Below are positions 43,200 to 50,430 of a stretch of 52,823 nucleotides of DNA, in pieces. A program made the translations under genes and the position numbers. The stretch comes from CAJOLV01 sp045631885. Its GTDB lineage: Bacteria; Bacillota_I; Bacilli_A; RFN20; CAG-826. The first letter of the stretch is position 1. Every line of letters starts with the position of its first letter. The stretch is taken from assembly GCA_045631885.1 (NCBI GenBank), contig JAZQVN010000007.1, positions 1 through 52,823 on the forward strand, in the 5' to 3' direction. Below the pieces are notes generated by a model. It was not told the DNA's origin and searched no databases. It saw only the letters and a program-made list of their open reading frames with translations.

Positions 43200-44900
43200 T
43201 TATTCGACTTTTAATACTTTCTTAATTTCAGCGTATAACTTAGCTGGTTTCTTGGCCGCGTCTTCTAAGGATTCGCCAACAACACCAATATAGAATTTGA
43301 TCTTTGGTTCAGTGCCAGAAGGTCTTACGCAGATTTGAGTTTCATCTTCGAAATATAATTTAACAACATTAGATTTTGGTAAGTCAATCTTGAAGGTTTG
43401 ATCTCCGACCATTGAGATGCCTTTTTGGATATCATCAACTCTCACTACTTTAACTCCGTTGAGTTCTTTAAGTGGGTTATTGTGGAGCATATCCATGATT
43501 TCATCCATCTTGGCTTGTCCGGTACTGCCTTTGAATTCAATAGAATAGGCAACATCTTCATGATAACCATATTTCTTGCCCATTTCTTCCCAGACCATAT
43601 CTAGGCTCTTACCTTGTAAATGATAATATAGAGCCATTTCGCAGTACATCAAGATAGCTTGGGTGCCATCTTTATCTCTAGCGAATGTGCCAACTAAACA
43701 ACCATAAGATTCTTCATAACCAAATTCAAATTTTGGTCCACCATGTTTTTCATAATAATCAATACGGTTACCAATGAATTTAAATCCTGTTAAGAATTGT
43801 TCAGTTTTAACTCCATAACTTGCGGCGATTTTTTGACCTAATGGAGAAGTGACGATTGTGTTATACATAACACCATTATCAGATAATTCTCCTCTTAATT
43901 TTCTTTGAGAGAAGATATAATCCATTAATACCGCAGCGGCTTGGTTACCGGTAAATAAGTGATAAGTTCCATCACTATGGAGATAAGATAAACCAACTCT
44001 ATCACCATCTGGGTCAGTCATAACTGTTAATTGGGCCCCAATTTTTTCCGCTAATTTGATAGATTCAATATAGCTTCTTGGATCTTCTGGGTTTGGAGAT
44101 AAGGTGCCTGAGAAATCTGGGTCAGGAGTACATTGAGATTCAACATATGTGACATCATATCCTAAATCTTTAAACACTCTTCTCGCTGACATTAAGGATG
44201 TGCCGTGGTTTGGAGTGAAGACAATCTTAAATCCTTTTTTATCTAAATCTTTATTAATCGCGATAGATTTAACGGCTTCAATATAGGCGTTATCAACTTC
44301 TTCGCCTAACATGATTTCTTGGCCTCGTACTTTCGCTTCTTCATATGTCACAGATAATTCATCTGGTAAAGAAGCGATAATCTCGACTAGTCGAGAAATC
44401 TTTTCTGGGACTAATTGACAACCTGTTTCATCATAAACTTTATAACCGTTATATTCTTTAGGGTTATGGCTAGCGGTAATCATAATACCACCACAAGCTT
44501 TGCAGTATCTGACCGCGAAAGATAATTCAGGAGTTGGTCTTAAACTATCAAAGATATATGTCTTAATGCCAAAGTCATTAAGGATTTTGCTAGATAATAA
44601 TGTAAATTCTCTTGAGCAGTGACGGTTATCATGAGAGATCACAACGCCTTCTTCTTTTGCTCTTGGGAATTTTTCTAATAAATACATCGCAAATCCCACT
44701 GTCGCTTTTCTGACAGTGAAATCGTTCATTCTGTTAGTGCCTGGACCTAGTACTCCACGCATACCAGCAGTGCCAAATTCGACGTCTTTAAAGAAGGCAT
44801 CATCGATGTCTTTTTGATTCATATGAATCAAATCTTGTTTGGTTTTCTCATCAACTAAACTAGAATTTAACCAACGTTGATAATTCTCTTTTGTACCCAT
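43200..44900 (-). CDS. phosphoglucomutase/phosphomannomutase
   Basis: A 566-residue alpha-D-phosphohexomutase. The phosphoserine loop T-A-S-H-N-P-K-E-Y-N-G-Y, the metal loop D-P-D-G-D-R, the E-E-S-Y-G sugar loop and the phosphate-binding R-P-S-G-T-E-P-K-I-K-F are intact. It interconverts glucose 1- and 6-phosphate or the mannose equivalents. It starts one base from the RluA-type gene and is probably co-transcribed with it. Confidence 0.93.
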   Translation of the reverse strand: MGTKENYQRWLNSSLVDEKTKQDLIHMNQKDIDDAFFKDVEFGTAGMRGVLGPGTNRMNDFTVRKATVGFAMYLLEKFPRAKEEGVVISHDNRHCSREFTLLSSKILNDFGIKTYIFDSLRPTPELSFAVRYCKACGGIMITASHNPKEYNGYKVYDETGCQLVPEKISRLVEIIASLPDELSVTYEEAKVRGQEIMLGEEVDNAYIEAVKSIAINKDLDKKGFKIVFTPNHGTSLMSARRVFKDLGYDVTYVESQCTPDPDFSGTLSPNPEDPRSYIESIKLAEKIGAQLTVMTDPDGDRVGLSYLHSDGTYHLFTGNQAAAVLMDYIFSQRKLRGELSDNGVMYNTIVTSPLGQKIAASYGVKTEQFLTGFKFIGNRIDYYEKHGGPKFEFGYEESYGCLVGTFARDKDGTQAILMYCEMALYYHLQGKSLDMVWEEMGKKYGYHEDVAYSIEFKGSTGQAKMDEIMDMLHNNPLKELNGVKVVRVDDIQKGISMVGDQTFKIDLPKSNVVKLYFEDETQICVRPSGTEPKIKFYIGVVGESLEDAAKKPAKLYAEIKKVLKVE

Positions 44901-44901
44901 A

Positions 44902-45879
44902 TTAATTACCCTTATCTAAACTTTTTATAATATTATTATACTCTTCAGGCATATCCGCTTTAAATGATTTACTTGATAAATATTCTAAAGGCTTACTTAA
45001 ATGCCCAAAGTGTAACTCGCTTGCGTGTAAGAATTGGTTTTCAAAATTGAATTCTTTTTTTAAATAATTATTTGCTTTGAAATCACCATATTTTGTGTCA
45101 CCCACGACGTGATGACGGATATATGACATGTGGGCTCTAATTTGATGAGTCCTACCTGTCACTAGTGTTAAATCTAATAATGTATATTCTTTAAATCTTT
45201 CTAAAACATGATAAATAGTTTTAGATGGTTTACCTCCATCTTTCGTGGAAGCGACCACGACTTTCTTTTGATCAAAGTTCTTTCTTAAAGGCGCTTCCAC
45301 GACACCATCTTCTTCGACAACACCACACACTAAAGAGATATAGTGTTTACCAATTAATTCGTGGTTCTTTAATAATTCAAATAGATAAACTAATGAGGCA
45401 TGATTTTTCCCAAAAATCACTATCCCAGAAGTATTCCTATCAATTCTATGTGCAGGTCCAGGTTTAAAGCCATGGTCATTTAACGGATCATATTCACCTT
45501 TAAACATCAAATATTCAATTACTAATTGGTCCAATGCTTTCGTAGAAGTATGGTCATCTTTTTGCACTAAAACTCCACGAGGTTTATTTATCAATAAAAT
45601 GTTTTTATCTTCATATATAATCCAATCTTTAATTGAATCATTTGGTTGATAATCATTTTTCTTATCAAATTCAGCGAGTTGTTCATCAGTGACATAAATT
45701 GATACTTCATCACCATCACAAAGAAGATATTTTTCTTTTTCCCAGTGACCATTTACTTTAATATCTTTCTTACGAAAGAGTTTATAAATAAAAGATAATG
45801 GCGCGGTTGATAAAACTTTACGAACATATTTTTCTAATGTTTGTCCGCTTTCTTTTTCGTTAATTTGATATTTCACCAT
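44902..45879 (-). CDS. RluA-family 23S rRNA/tRNA pseudouridine synthase
   Basis: A 325-residue protein with an N-terminal S4 domain (residues ~12-65, FIYKLFRKKDIKVNG) and a catalytic domain with A-H-R-I-D-R-N-T-S-G, in which the Asp is the nucleophile, and G-R-T-H-Q-I-R-A-H. The RNA target within the RluA/RluC/RluD group cannot be decided from sequence. First gene of the unit with phosphoglucomutase. Confidence 0.9.
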   Translation of the reverse strand: MVKYQINEKESGQTLEKYVRKVLSTAPLSFIYKLFRKKDIKVNGHWEKEKYLLCDGDEVSIYVTDEQLAEFDKKNDYQPNDSIKDWIIYEDKNILLINKPRGVLVQKDDHTSTKALDQLVIEYLMFKGEYDPLNDHGFKPGPAHRIDRNTSGIVIFGKNHASLVYLFELLKNHELIGKHYISLVCGVVEEDGVVEAPLRKNFDQKKVVVASTKDGGKPSKTIYHVLERFKEYTLLDLTLVTGRTHQIRAHMSYIRHHVVGDTKYGDFKANNYLKKEFNFENQFLHASELHFGHLSKPLEYLSSKSFKADMPEEYNNIIKSLDKGN

Positions 45880-45991
45880 ATAAACTTATTTTAGTTAAAA
45901 ATAAGTAAATAATAAAGATTTCTCTATTCATTAGATAATTATTTGTGTATAATTCTATTCGCACGTCTAGAAAACTAGTTCAGCTACAAGT

Positions 45992-46082
45992 GGAGGAATA
46001 CCCAAGAGGCTGAAGGGGCGGGCTTGGAAAGCTCGTAGACATGTAACAGTGTGCGAGGGTTCAAATCCCTCTTCCTCCGCCA
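45992..46082 (+). tRNA. tRNA-Ser(GGA)
   Basis: Class II tRNA of 91 bases with encoded CCA. The anticodon stem CGGGC/GCTCG (one G-T wobble) encloses TTGGAAA, anticodon GGA. TATAAT at 45948-45953 is its -10 box. Its 3' end begins the direct repeat that bounds the accessory island. Confidence 0.97.
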
Positions 46083-46127
46083 CGATTGATTGTCGAGACA
46101 CGTACGAAAAAGTGCGTGTTTTTTCTT
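46081..46127 (+). repeat. direct repeat, left copy (tRNA 3' end and terminator)
   Basis: A 47-base sequence beginning at the second C of the tRNA CCA. It matches 49327-49373 at 41 of 47 positions, including 13 and 11 consecutive identical bases. The left copy includes the tRNA terminator hairpin. The arrangement fits the flanking repeats of an element inserted at a tRNA 3' end. Confidence 0.75.
46098..46124 (+). terminator. terminator after tRNA-Ser(GGA)
   Basis: ACACGTAC pairs with GTGCGTGT (46098-46105 with 46112-46119, one T-G wobble) and runs into TTTTTT. Confidence 0.85.
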
Positions 46128-46198
46128 ACTTTTTGGCATTATTTGCTATATTTGGTCTTGTAAATATTACTTTAATCAATTTGTAACCGGACACATAA

Positions 46199-46233
46199 AA
46201 ACCTCGTGAAAAATCTGGACGGACACGAGGTTT
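46199..46233 (-). terminator. terminator of the toxin-immunity-like operon
   Basis: A perfect 10-bp stem (AAACCTCGTG 46199-46208 with CACGAGGTTT 46224-46233) lies 56 bases after the stop at 46289. On the minus strand it ends in GGTTTTTATG, so it terminates the leftward operon. The rest of 46128-46288 shows no gene. Confidence 0.7.
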
Positions 46234-46288
46234 AAACTTGCATAGTTATTATAGGCTTTCGACAAACATGCAGAATCTGCTTGCAGTT

Positions 46289-46750
46289 TTATTTGTTCTC
46301 TTCAACAGCTGTTTTTAATTTCTCATCAGTATATGGATTGGCATCGAAATATTCATCTTGCTTAACAATTCCAGCTTTAATTAAAAGCTCAATGTAAATT
46401 GAATCATATGTTTCAAACATCATTTCCTCATCTTTAGAAGTAGGATCGCTATCTAATGATAATTCTAATCTATTTAATAGTAGTCCAAGGAAAGGATATG
46501 GGTCTGATGCTTTTAAACAGTGACCATCAAAATTGTAAAACGCTATCATAAAATTCCATGCGTCACGTCTACCATTTATTGAATTCTTTAAATATTTAAA
46601 CCACTCATCAAAGACAAATTGGTCACCATATTCTGCGATTAATTGCTTAGCAATTTCTAACAAACGATCAACTTCATCGTCTGAATAGTCGCTTTGAAAA
46701 TCAATACTAAATAATTCTTTATTAATATTTTCATCGTATTCGGTTTTCAT
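46289..46750 (-). CDS. candidate immunity protein
   Basis: A 153-residue acidic soluble protein, helical throughout by eye, with no signal peptide. I do not recognise a family. Acidic runs (DFQSDYSDDEVDR, DSDPTSKDEEMMFE) contrast with its basic partner. It begins two bases after the stop of the Gly/Ser-linker protein and is the last gene before the terminator. A small acidic gene directly 3' of a toxin-like gene is the standard place for an immunity protein. That role is inferred from context. Confidence 0.5.
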   Translation of the reverse strand: MKTEYDENINKELFSIDFQSDYSDDEVDRLLEIAKQLIAEYGDQFVFDEWFKYLKNSINGRRDAWNFMIAFYNFDGHCLKASDPYPFLGLLLNRLELSLDSDPTSKDEEMMFETYDSIYIELLIKAGIVKQDEYFDANPYTDEKLKTAVEENK

Positions 46751-46752
46751 AA

Positions 46753-47289
46753 TTAATTACCTCCTTTAAAATTAGGTGATTTAGGATATTTTGCAAATGC
46801 TTTATGAGCCCATTTAATTGATTTTGAATTTGGTCGATAATGACCACTTCTATCATCATATGAGACAATTTGACCACGTTTTACAACTAGTATTCCTGCC
46901 ATCCTCACTTTCGGGTCCGTACCACCTATCAAAGTAGGATGCGGAGTAGGAAGAGCACCTGGCGCGCGGCCATTTCCATTTCTGTTTCCAATTATAACTT
47001 CACCTTTGGTTGTGATTACATATGGTACGGTCATAGACCCATTGCGACCTCCAATGTATTTACCATCATAAATGGAATCTAGTGTTTTTGTTGTCGGGTT
47101 CATCGAATATCCAATACCTGGCTTATAAACACCATGTTTGATATCTTTTTTCATCATCTTGGCATATACGGAATATTCATTTTGATAGGGTTGGGAATTT
47201 CCGCCTAGGGGCGATGAAGAATAAGAGCTACCACTTCCTCCAGAACCACCACCAGAGAAATTTGAGAATAAAGGACTACTACCCTTCAT
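46753..47289 (-). CDS. toxin-like protein with Gly/Ser linker
   Basis: A 178-residue protein in two parts. Residues 8-33 are a flexible Gly/Ser stretch (GGGSGGSGSS...). The rest is a basic domain: a short strand V-I-T-T-K-G-E-V-I-I-G-N, then H-P-T-L-I-G-G, A-G-I-L-V-V-K-R-G-Q-I-V and S-G-H-Y-R-P. H-x-x-L-x-G-G followed by A-G...G-x-I and S-G-H-Y-x-P occurs in C-terminal domains of polymorphic toxins, from memory and not assignable to a named type. No delivery domain or secretion signal is attached. It overlaps the DUF4417 gene by 11 bases. Confidence 0.5.
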   Translation of the reverse strand: MKGSSPLFSNFSGGGSGGSGSSYSSSPLGGNSQPYQNEYSVYAKMMKKDIKHGVYKPGIGYSMNPTTKTLDSIYDGKYIGGRNGSMTVPYVITTKGEVIIGNRNGNGRAPGALPTPHPTLIGGTDPKVRMAGILVVKRGQIVSYDDRSGHYRPNSKSIKWAHKAFAKYPKSPNFKGGN

Positions 47290-47983
47290 CTTTATTGCCT
47301 TCAGAAAGTCTGCGCTCCCTATCTTTAGCGTTTTCTTTCATTGTGTAAGAATCATAAGGATAAATAGGAATTCCTTTTAATCTTACATAAGCAAATATCT
47401 CATCAATAACTGGCCCGTACACGCAAATTCCAGTTGGTTCTAGGACATCGACTATTTTTTGAACTTGTTCAGCAAATACATAGCGATTATCGGTTCTTTT
47501 GATAAACCCATTAGTGCCAATAGCAAATAATGTATGATGAGGATATGCCTCAAGAGAAGATAATGTTCTGTTGTCACCTAGTCTGACATTTGGGATGACT
47601 TTAATTCCTTGAGAACCATAATAATAGGTGATTCCTAGATTTAATCCTATTTGGCTCTTTTGAACCCAAAGCGGCATATTATCGTAAGGACTTGCATCAA
47701 CACCAATTATCAATCCATATTTTCTTAACTTTTCAGTATAAGCTTTTGGGTTACCTAAAATTGGTTGAAACGCTGGATCGTTGCAATAAAATGACATTCC
47801 AGTTTCAGATGGATTCGTAACATCGCATCTTCTATCCCACTGAATTATTTCTTTTGGAGGTTCAGCGGCAACCATCCATTCCTCAATTATTGCGAAACCA
47901 TCGGTTTCGGTACGTCCTGCTCCGTCAATGAGGTAGGCGAGATAGACGTCCCTAATATAGGGAGTTTTTGTTTTTTTTACCAT
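47279..47983 (-). CDS. DUF4417 protein
   Basis: A 234-residue protein with the DUF4417 pattern: F-Y-C-N-D-P-A-F near 66, V-D-A-S-P-Y-D-N-M-P-L-W-V-Q, G-I-K-V-I-P-N-V-R and S-L-E-A-Y-P-H-H-T-L-F-A-I-G-T-N-G. The family is common on phages and integrative elements and its function is unknown. The TTG at 47995 is rejected as it is part of the TTGGAG ribosome site; ATG 47983 is used. It leads the operon DUF4417, toxin-like, immunity-like. Confidence 0.75.
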   Translation of the reverse strand: MVKKTKTPYIRDVYLAYLIDGAGRTETDGFAIIEEWMVAAEPPKEIIQWDRRCDVTNPSETGMSFYCNDPAFQPILGNPKAYTEKLRKYGLIIGVDASPYDNMPLWVQKSQIGLNLGITYYYGSQGIKVIPNVRLGDNRTLSSLEAYPHHTLFAIGTNGFIKRTDNRYVFAEQVQKIVDVLEPTGICVYGPVIDEIFAYVRLKGIPIYPYDSYTMKENAKDRERRLSEGNKDEG

Positions 47984-48001
47984 AAAATTCTCCAATCTGC
48001 T

Positions 48002-48094
48002 TTGATTAGAAGAAGGCTTATGGTATTATCATGTTGTAGGGTGGTAATAACCATCGACAGGTTGGATGTTGGCGCATCCCGCCTTTTTCTTTTC
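48002..48094 (+). ncRNA. predicted short RNA between divergent-end operons
   Basis: A promoter TTGATT-N16-TATTAT (48002-48007, 48024-48029, extended TGG) is followed by about 50 bases and a terminator GGCG/CGCC (48071-48074 with 48080-48083) with TTTTTCTTTT. The transcript would begin near 48036, contain a small TGGT/ACCA hairpin and end near 48090. It holds no plausible open frame. The alternative GGATG/CATCC pairing competes with the terminator stem. Expression is not shown by sequence. Confidence 0.4.
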
Positions 48095-48139
48095 AAAGAC
48101 TTACTATATTTATAAACGCCTGTCCGCGATTATATCGTT

Positions 48140-48673
48140 TTAATATCTTGTTCTTTTTGTGGCTGCTTCACTAGAAACACCACATTTTTTTGAGATTTCG
48201 TAGGCTGTCATTTCGCTTGTCATCTCATAAGGCATCATTATTTCGCCGGCCAGTGCCTTAGCTTGCCATTCCATACTGCGTGGTTTATAGCGAACTACAA
48301 TGTCACCATAAGATCTGGCGGTAAGAGGTTTAAAACCATATTCTTCAATTAAAATGTAATGTGACATCTCATGAACAATATGCATCCTATCACCGCCAGA
48401 GCCGTTACAAGCGCGCTCATACACACTTTCCTTAATTCTTATTGTGTATGTTCCTGTTTCATCTGCTAAATTTTCTTCAATTGTGGTTGGCGTTCCTTCC
48501 TCCATTTCATCATCTGGAACAACGGCAATAACGCATTTTGGAAAATAAAGTGGAAACACTTCAATTAGGGATAGCACATTCACATATAGACCAGTTTGAA
48601 AAAACGTTTCGCGAAATTTATTAGCGACTTCGCGAAGAAATGGTCTTGAAGTTGGATGTGTAATCCCGTCCAT
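48140..48673 (-). CDS. ImmA/IrrE family metallo-endopeptidase
   Basis: A 177-residue zinc protease. The H101-E-M-S-H105 motif and the downstream E135 in M-E-W-Q-A-K-A-L-A-G-E-I-M-M-P form the metal site of ImmA/IrrE proteins. These cleave a partner XRE repressor, as ImmA does ImmR in ICEBs1, switching on a mobile element or stress genes. The partner is the XRE gene two bases upstream. The C-terminus has a short helical tail (YEISKKCGVSSEAATKR), typical of the family. Confidence 0.9.
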   Translation of the reverse strand: MDGITHPTSRPFLREVANKFRETFFQTGLYVNVLSLIEVFPLYFPKCVIAVVPDDEMEEGTPTTIEENLADETGTYTIRIKESVYERACNGSGGDRMHIVHEMSHYILIEEYGFKPLTARSYGDIVVRYKPRSMEWQAKALAGEIMMPYEMTSEMTAYEISKKCGVSSEAATKRTRY

Positions 48674-48675
48674 AA

Positions 48676-49035
48676 TTAATTTTCCTTCTCCAACAATTCC
48701 AATATCTTCTGAGCAGTCTCAGGAGACATTTCATCAAAAGAACGAGCAAAAACAATAGAAGTTTGTCTCTTAAGGTCAGATGCATTTTTGAGATTAATCT
48801 TAATTGAGTTTTTCGAATCTTCTACTGCTTCATTTAATTCTTTTTGTTCGGCTTCATTTAGCGAATATATAGAGATGATAGATTCAGGCCATGAAGCAGG
48901 AATACTTTTAACACCTGTTTCGACCATTGATAAAAATGATGATTTAACATTAAGTTTATCCGCCATATCTTTAAGATATTCACAGCGGTCAATTCTTAAC
49001 TTGCGAACAAATTTACCAAATTTTGTATACTCCAT
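48676..49035 (-). CDS. XRE-family transcriptional regulator
   Basis: A 119-residue protein with an N-terminal HTH_3 domain (F-G-K-F-V-R-K-L-R-I..MADKLNVKSSFLSMVETGVKSIP, residues ~6-50) and a helical C-terminal part. A longer frame to 49086 is rejected: ATG 49035 has AAAGGAGGA directly upstream. TTGCAA-N17-TATGCT (minus strand, near 49103-49075) is a likely promoter. GGTTAAT half-sites and a palindrome just upstream are likely autoregulatory sites. It forms a two-gene switch with ImmA. Confidence 0.88.
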   Translation of the reverse strand: MEYTKFGKFVRKLRIDRCEYLKDMADKLNVKSSFLSMVETGVKSIPASWPESIISIYSLNEAEQKELNEAVEDSKNSIKINLKNASDLKRQTSIVFARSFDEMSPETAQKILELLEKEN

Positions 49036-49095
49036 ATATGTCCTCCTTTTTTCATCTTGGTCACCTCTTGGAGACATTAACAGCATATAACATCA

Positions 49096-49154
49096 ATTAA
49101 CCTATTGCAAAGTATTTTTTTCACCTATTTTTGGTTAATCGCATTCGCGATTAA
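49096..49154. promoter_or_regulatory. XRE operator region
   Basis: TTAATCGC-ATTC-GCGATTAA (49135-49154) is a perfect 8-bp inverted repeat. ATTAACC (49096-49102) and GGTTAAT (49133-49139) are inverted copies of a related half-site around the XRE promoter. The pattern fits binding of the adjacent regulator. Confidence 0.5.
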
Positions 49155-49198
49155 ACTATTTTATAAAATTATCTAAACACTTTTGGATACTACGTTAA

Positions 49199-49293
49199 TT
49201 GCTCAAGAAGAAATATACTATATAAGAAAAACGAAGCATAAGCTTCATTATGGTATTTACATTAACTAGAGGATGAAATATTCCTCTTTTTTT
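49199..49293 (+). ncRNA. predicted short RNA upstream of the XRE gene
   Basis: This accounts for most of the 345-base gene-free stretch between the XRE start and 49381. TTGCTC-N16-TATAAG (49199-49204, 49221-49226) would start a transcript near 49233. It begins with a GAAGC-ATAA-GCTTC hairpin (49233-49246) and ends with an AGAGGA/TCCTCT terminator and T run (49268-49293). About 60 bases; no coding frame. Its layout (hairpin, linker, terminator) parallels the RNA at 48036-48090. Confidence 0.4.
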
Positions 49294-49326
49294 ATTGTGA
49301 TATGTCCGTGTTGTGACATTTAAGGG

Positions 49327-49373
49327 CACGATTGATTGTTAAGACACGTACGTAAAAATAAGTGTTTTTTCTT
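49327..49373 (+). repeat. direct repeat, right copy
   Basis: Matches 46081-46127 at 41 of 47 positions. Changes in the second half remove the hairpin, so this copy is no longer a terminator, as expected for a remnant of the tRNA 3' flank displaced by insertion. No tRNA sequence lies before it. Confidence 0.75.
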
Positions 49374-49380
49374 TCTTTTA

Positions 49381-49579
49381 ATGTCTGCTGCGTCATCAAT
49401 TAATATTAAAACAAATGATGAATTTAATAGTTTTTATCACACAAATGTTGAAAGGCTTGCTAAGCAGGGAAATTACACTTGTATGAGACTTCTCGGATAT
49501 AACTATTATGAAGGAGATGGGGATTCCACTTGACCCAAAACAAAGCAGACCATATCATTTATGTTCCGCAAAAAATTAA
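49381..49579 (+). pseudogene. Sel1-repeat protein fragment with frameshift
   Basis: The frame from ATG 49381 stops at 49531. Dropping one G from the GGGG run at 49519-49522 restores a continuous peptide to the TAA at 49577: ...RLLGYNYYEGDG then IPLDPKQSRPYHLCSAKN. The restored form fits a Sel1 repeat (L-G-x-x-Y-x-x-G-x-G-I-P-x-D-x-x-x-x). Only about one and a half repeats remain. It is a decayed fragment next to the right repeat. Confidence 0.5.
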
Positions 49580-49618
49580 AAAAATAGGGAAAGATTATAA
49601 TATGGTCTCGGTCGAGTT

Positions 49619-49705
49619 TTAGTATTCAGAAAAAACCACTTCTTTTGTTAAAGAATCAGTTAACTTTTTTTCAAATTCTAATTTATCGTTTTCCACAAAA
49701 AACAT
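49619..49705 (-). pseudogene. AlbA_2/Schlafen-like N-terminal fragment
   Basis: A 28-residue frame reads MFFVENDKLEFEKKLTDSL then TKEVVFSEY and stops. The first 24 residues match the usual opening of AlbA_2 (Schlafen-type) putative regulators, E-x-x-x-x-E-F-K-x-x-L-T-D-S-L-x-K-E-V-x-A-F. The frame then breaks where the A-F-A-N-T motif should come. This is probably the stump of a lost gene. A chance similarity is possible given its length. Confidence 0.35.
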
Positions 49706-49762
49706 CTTGAAAATATAGCAGCAGGTACTTCGCTTTTTTCTAGAGAAAAGTTGACCGGGGGG

Positions 49763-50404
49763 TTATGATTTTTCTTTTATAATGATTTGTGCAATGTGCT
49801 CGGCTCTTAAATGGTTTTCCACAAGGTCCATCATAAAGGTTGGATCTGTTTCAGTTTCAGCGGCTTTTGAAAACTTTCGTTCTTGTTCTCTTAGAGCGTC
49901 ATAAAATGTCTCACCCATAACTGAATACGCATATTCATCCGCATCTTGTTCTCTTTCTAAAACTCGTCCTTCTAAAATTGCTTTTCCTCTATCATTTTGA
50001 GTTTCCGAATATTTTTTATCGGAATTAACGAAATGGCCGAGCTCATGATAAACAAAACTGGTTACATATTTGTTATGTTTTTTTAATTCTTTCAACGAAG
50101 AACGATCTACGGATATAAAAGCAGCTTTTTTGAACACGTTAAGAAGATTCTCTTTGGCATCTAAAAACTTGTCTTTTAATTCATCAGGACACTCGCTTAG
50201 CATTCTTCGGTAATTAGCCAAAGAAGATTCGTCGTTGCTATAGCTAATATCCATATCAACAATGCCGTATTTCTCAAACTTACTATCGAATGGTTTCAAA
50301 TAGATTTTCAAGTTCATGGTTGGATTAGTAACAGCACCAACAAATTCATCTATCTCTTCATCAAAGAATTCGATTTTATATTTTGTTTTGTCTATATTAA
50401 GCAT
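49763..50404 (-). CDS. zinc metallopeptidase-like protein (HELGH)
   Basis: A 213-residue soluble protein with H120-E-L-G-H124 in F-V-Y-H-E-L-G-H-F-V-N and, about 27 residues on, R-V-L-E-R-E-Q-D-A-D-E-Y-A-Y-S. This is the third-ligand region of minigluzincin-like peptidases. There is no signal peptide. AGAGG precedes the ATG. It lies 26 bases after the broken DUF3800/HNH gene. Relatives sit in mobile elements and toxin loci; the target is unknown. Confidence 0.6.
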   Translation of the reverse strand: MLNIDKTKYKIEFFDEEIDEFVGAVTNPTMNLKIYLKPFDSKFEKYGIVDMDISYSNDESSLANYRRMLSECPDELKDKFLDAKENLLNVFKKAAFISVDRSSLKELKKHNKYVTSFVYHELGHFVNSDKKYSETQNDRGKAILEGRVLEREQDADEYAYSVMGETFYDALREQERKFSKAAETETDPTFMMDLVENHLRAEHIAQIIIKEKS

Positions 50405-50430
50405 ACGGAATACCTCTTTACAATTATCTT

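Noticed and set aside
46083..49326. Prophage or complete integrative element.
   Set aside because: No integrase, replication, packaging or conjugation gene is visible; only the switch genes and cargo-like genes remain.
49532..49620. A third frame continuing past the Sel1 fragment (TQNKADHIIYVPQKI...).
   Set aside because: It matches no family pattern, whereas the +1 frame continues the Sel1 repeat.
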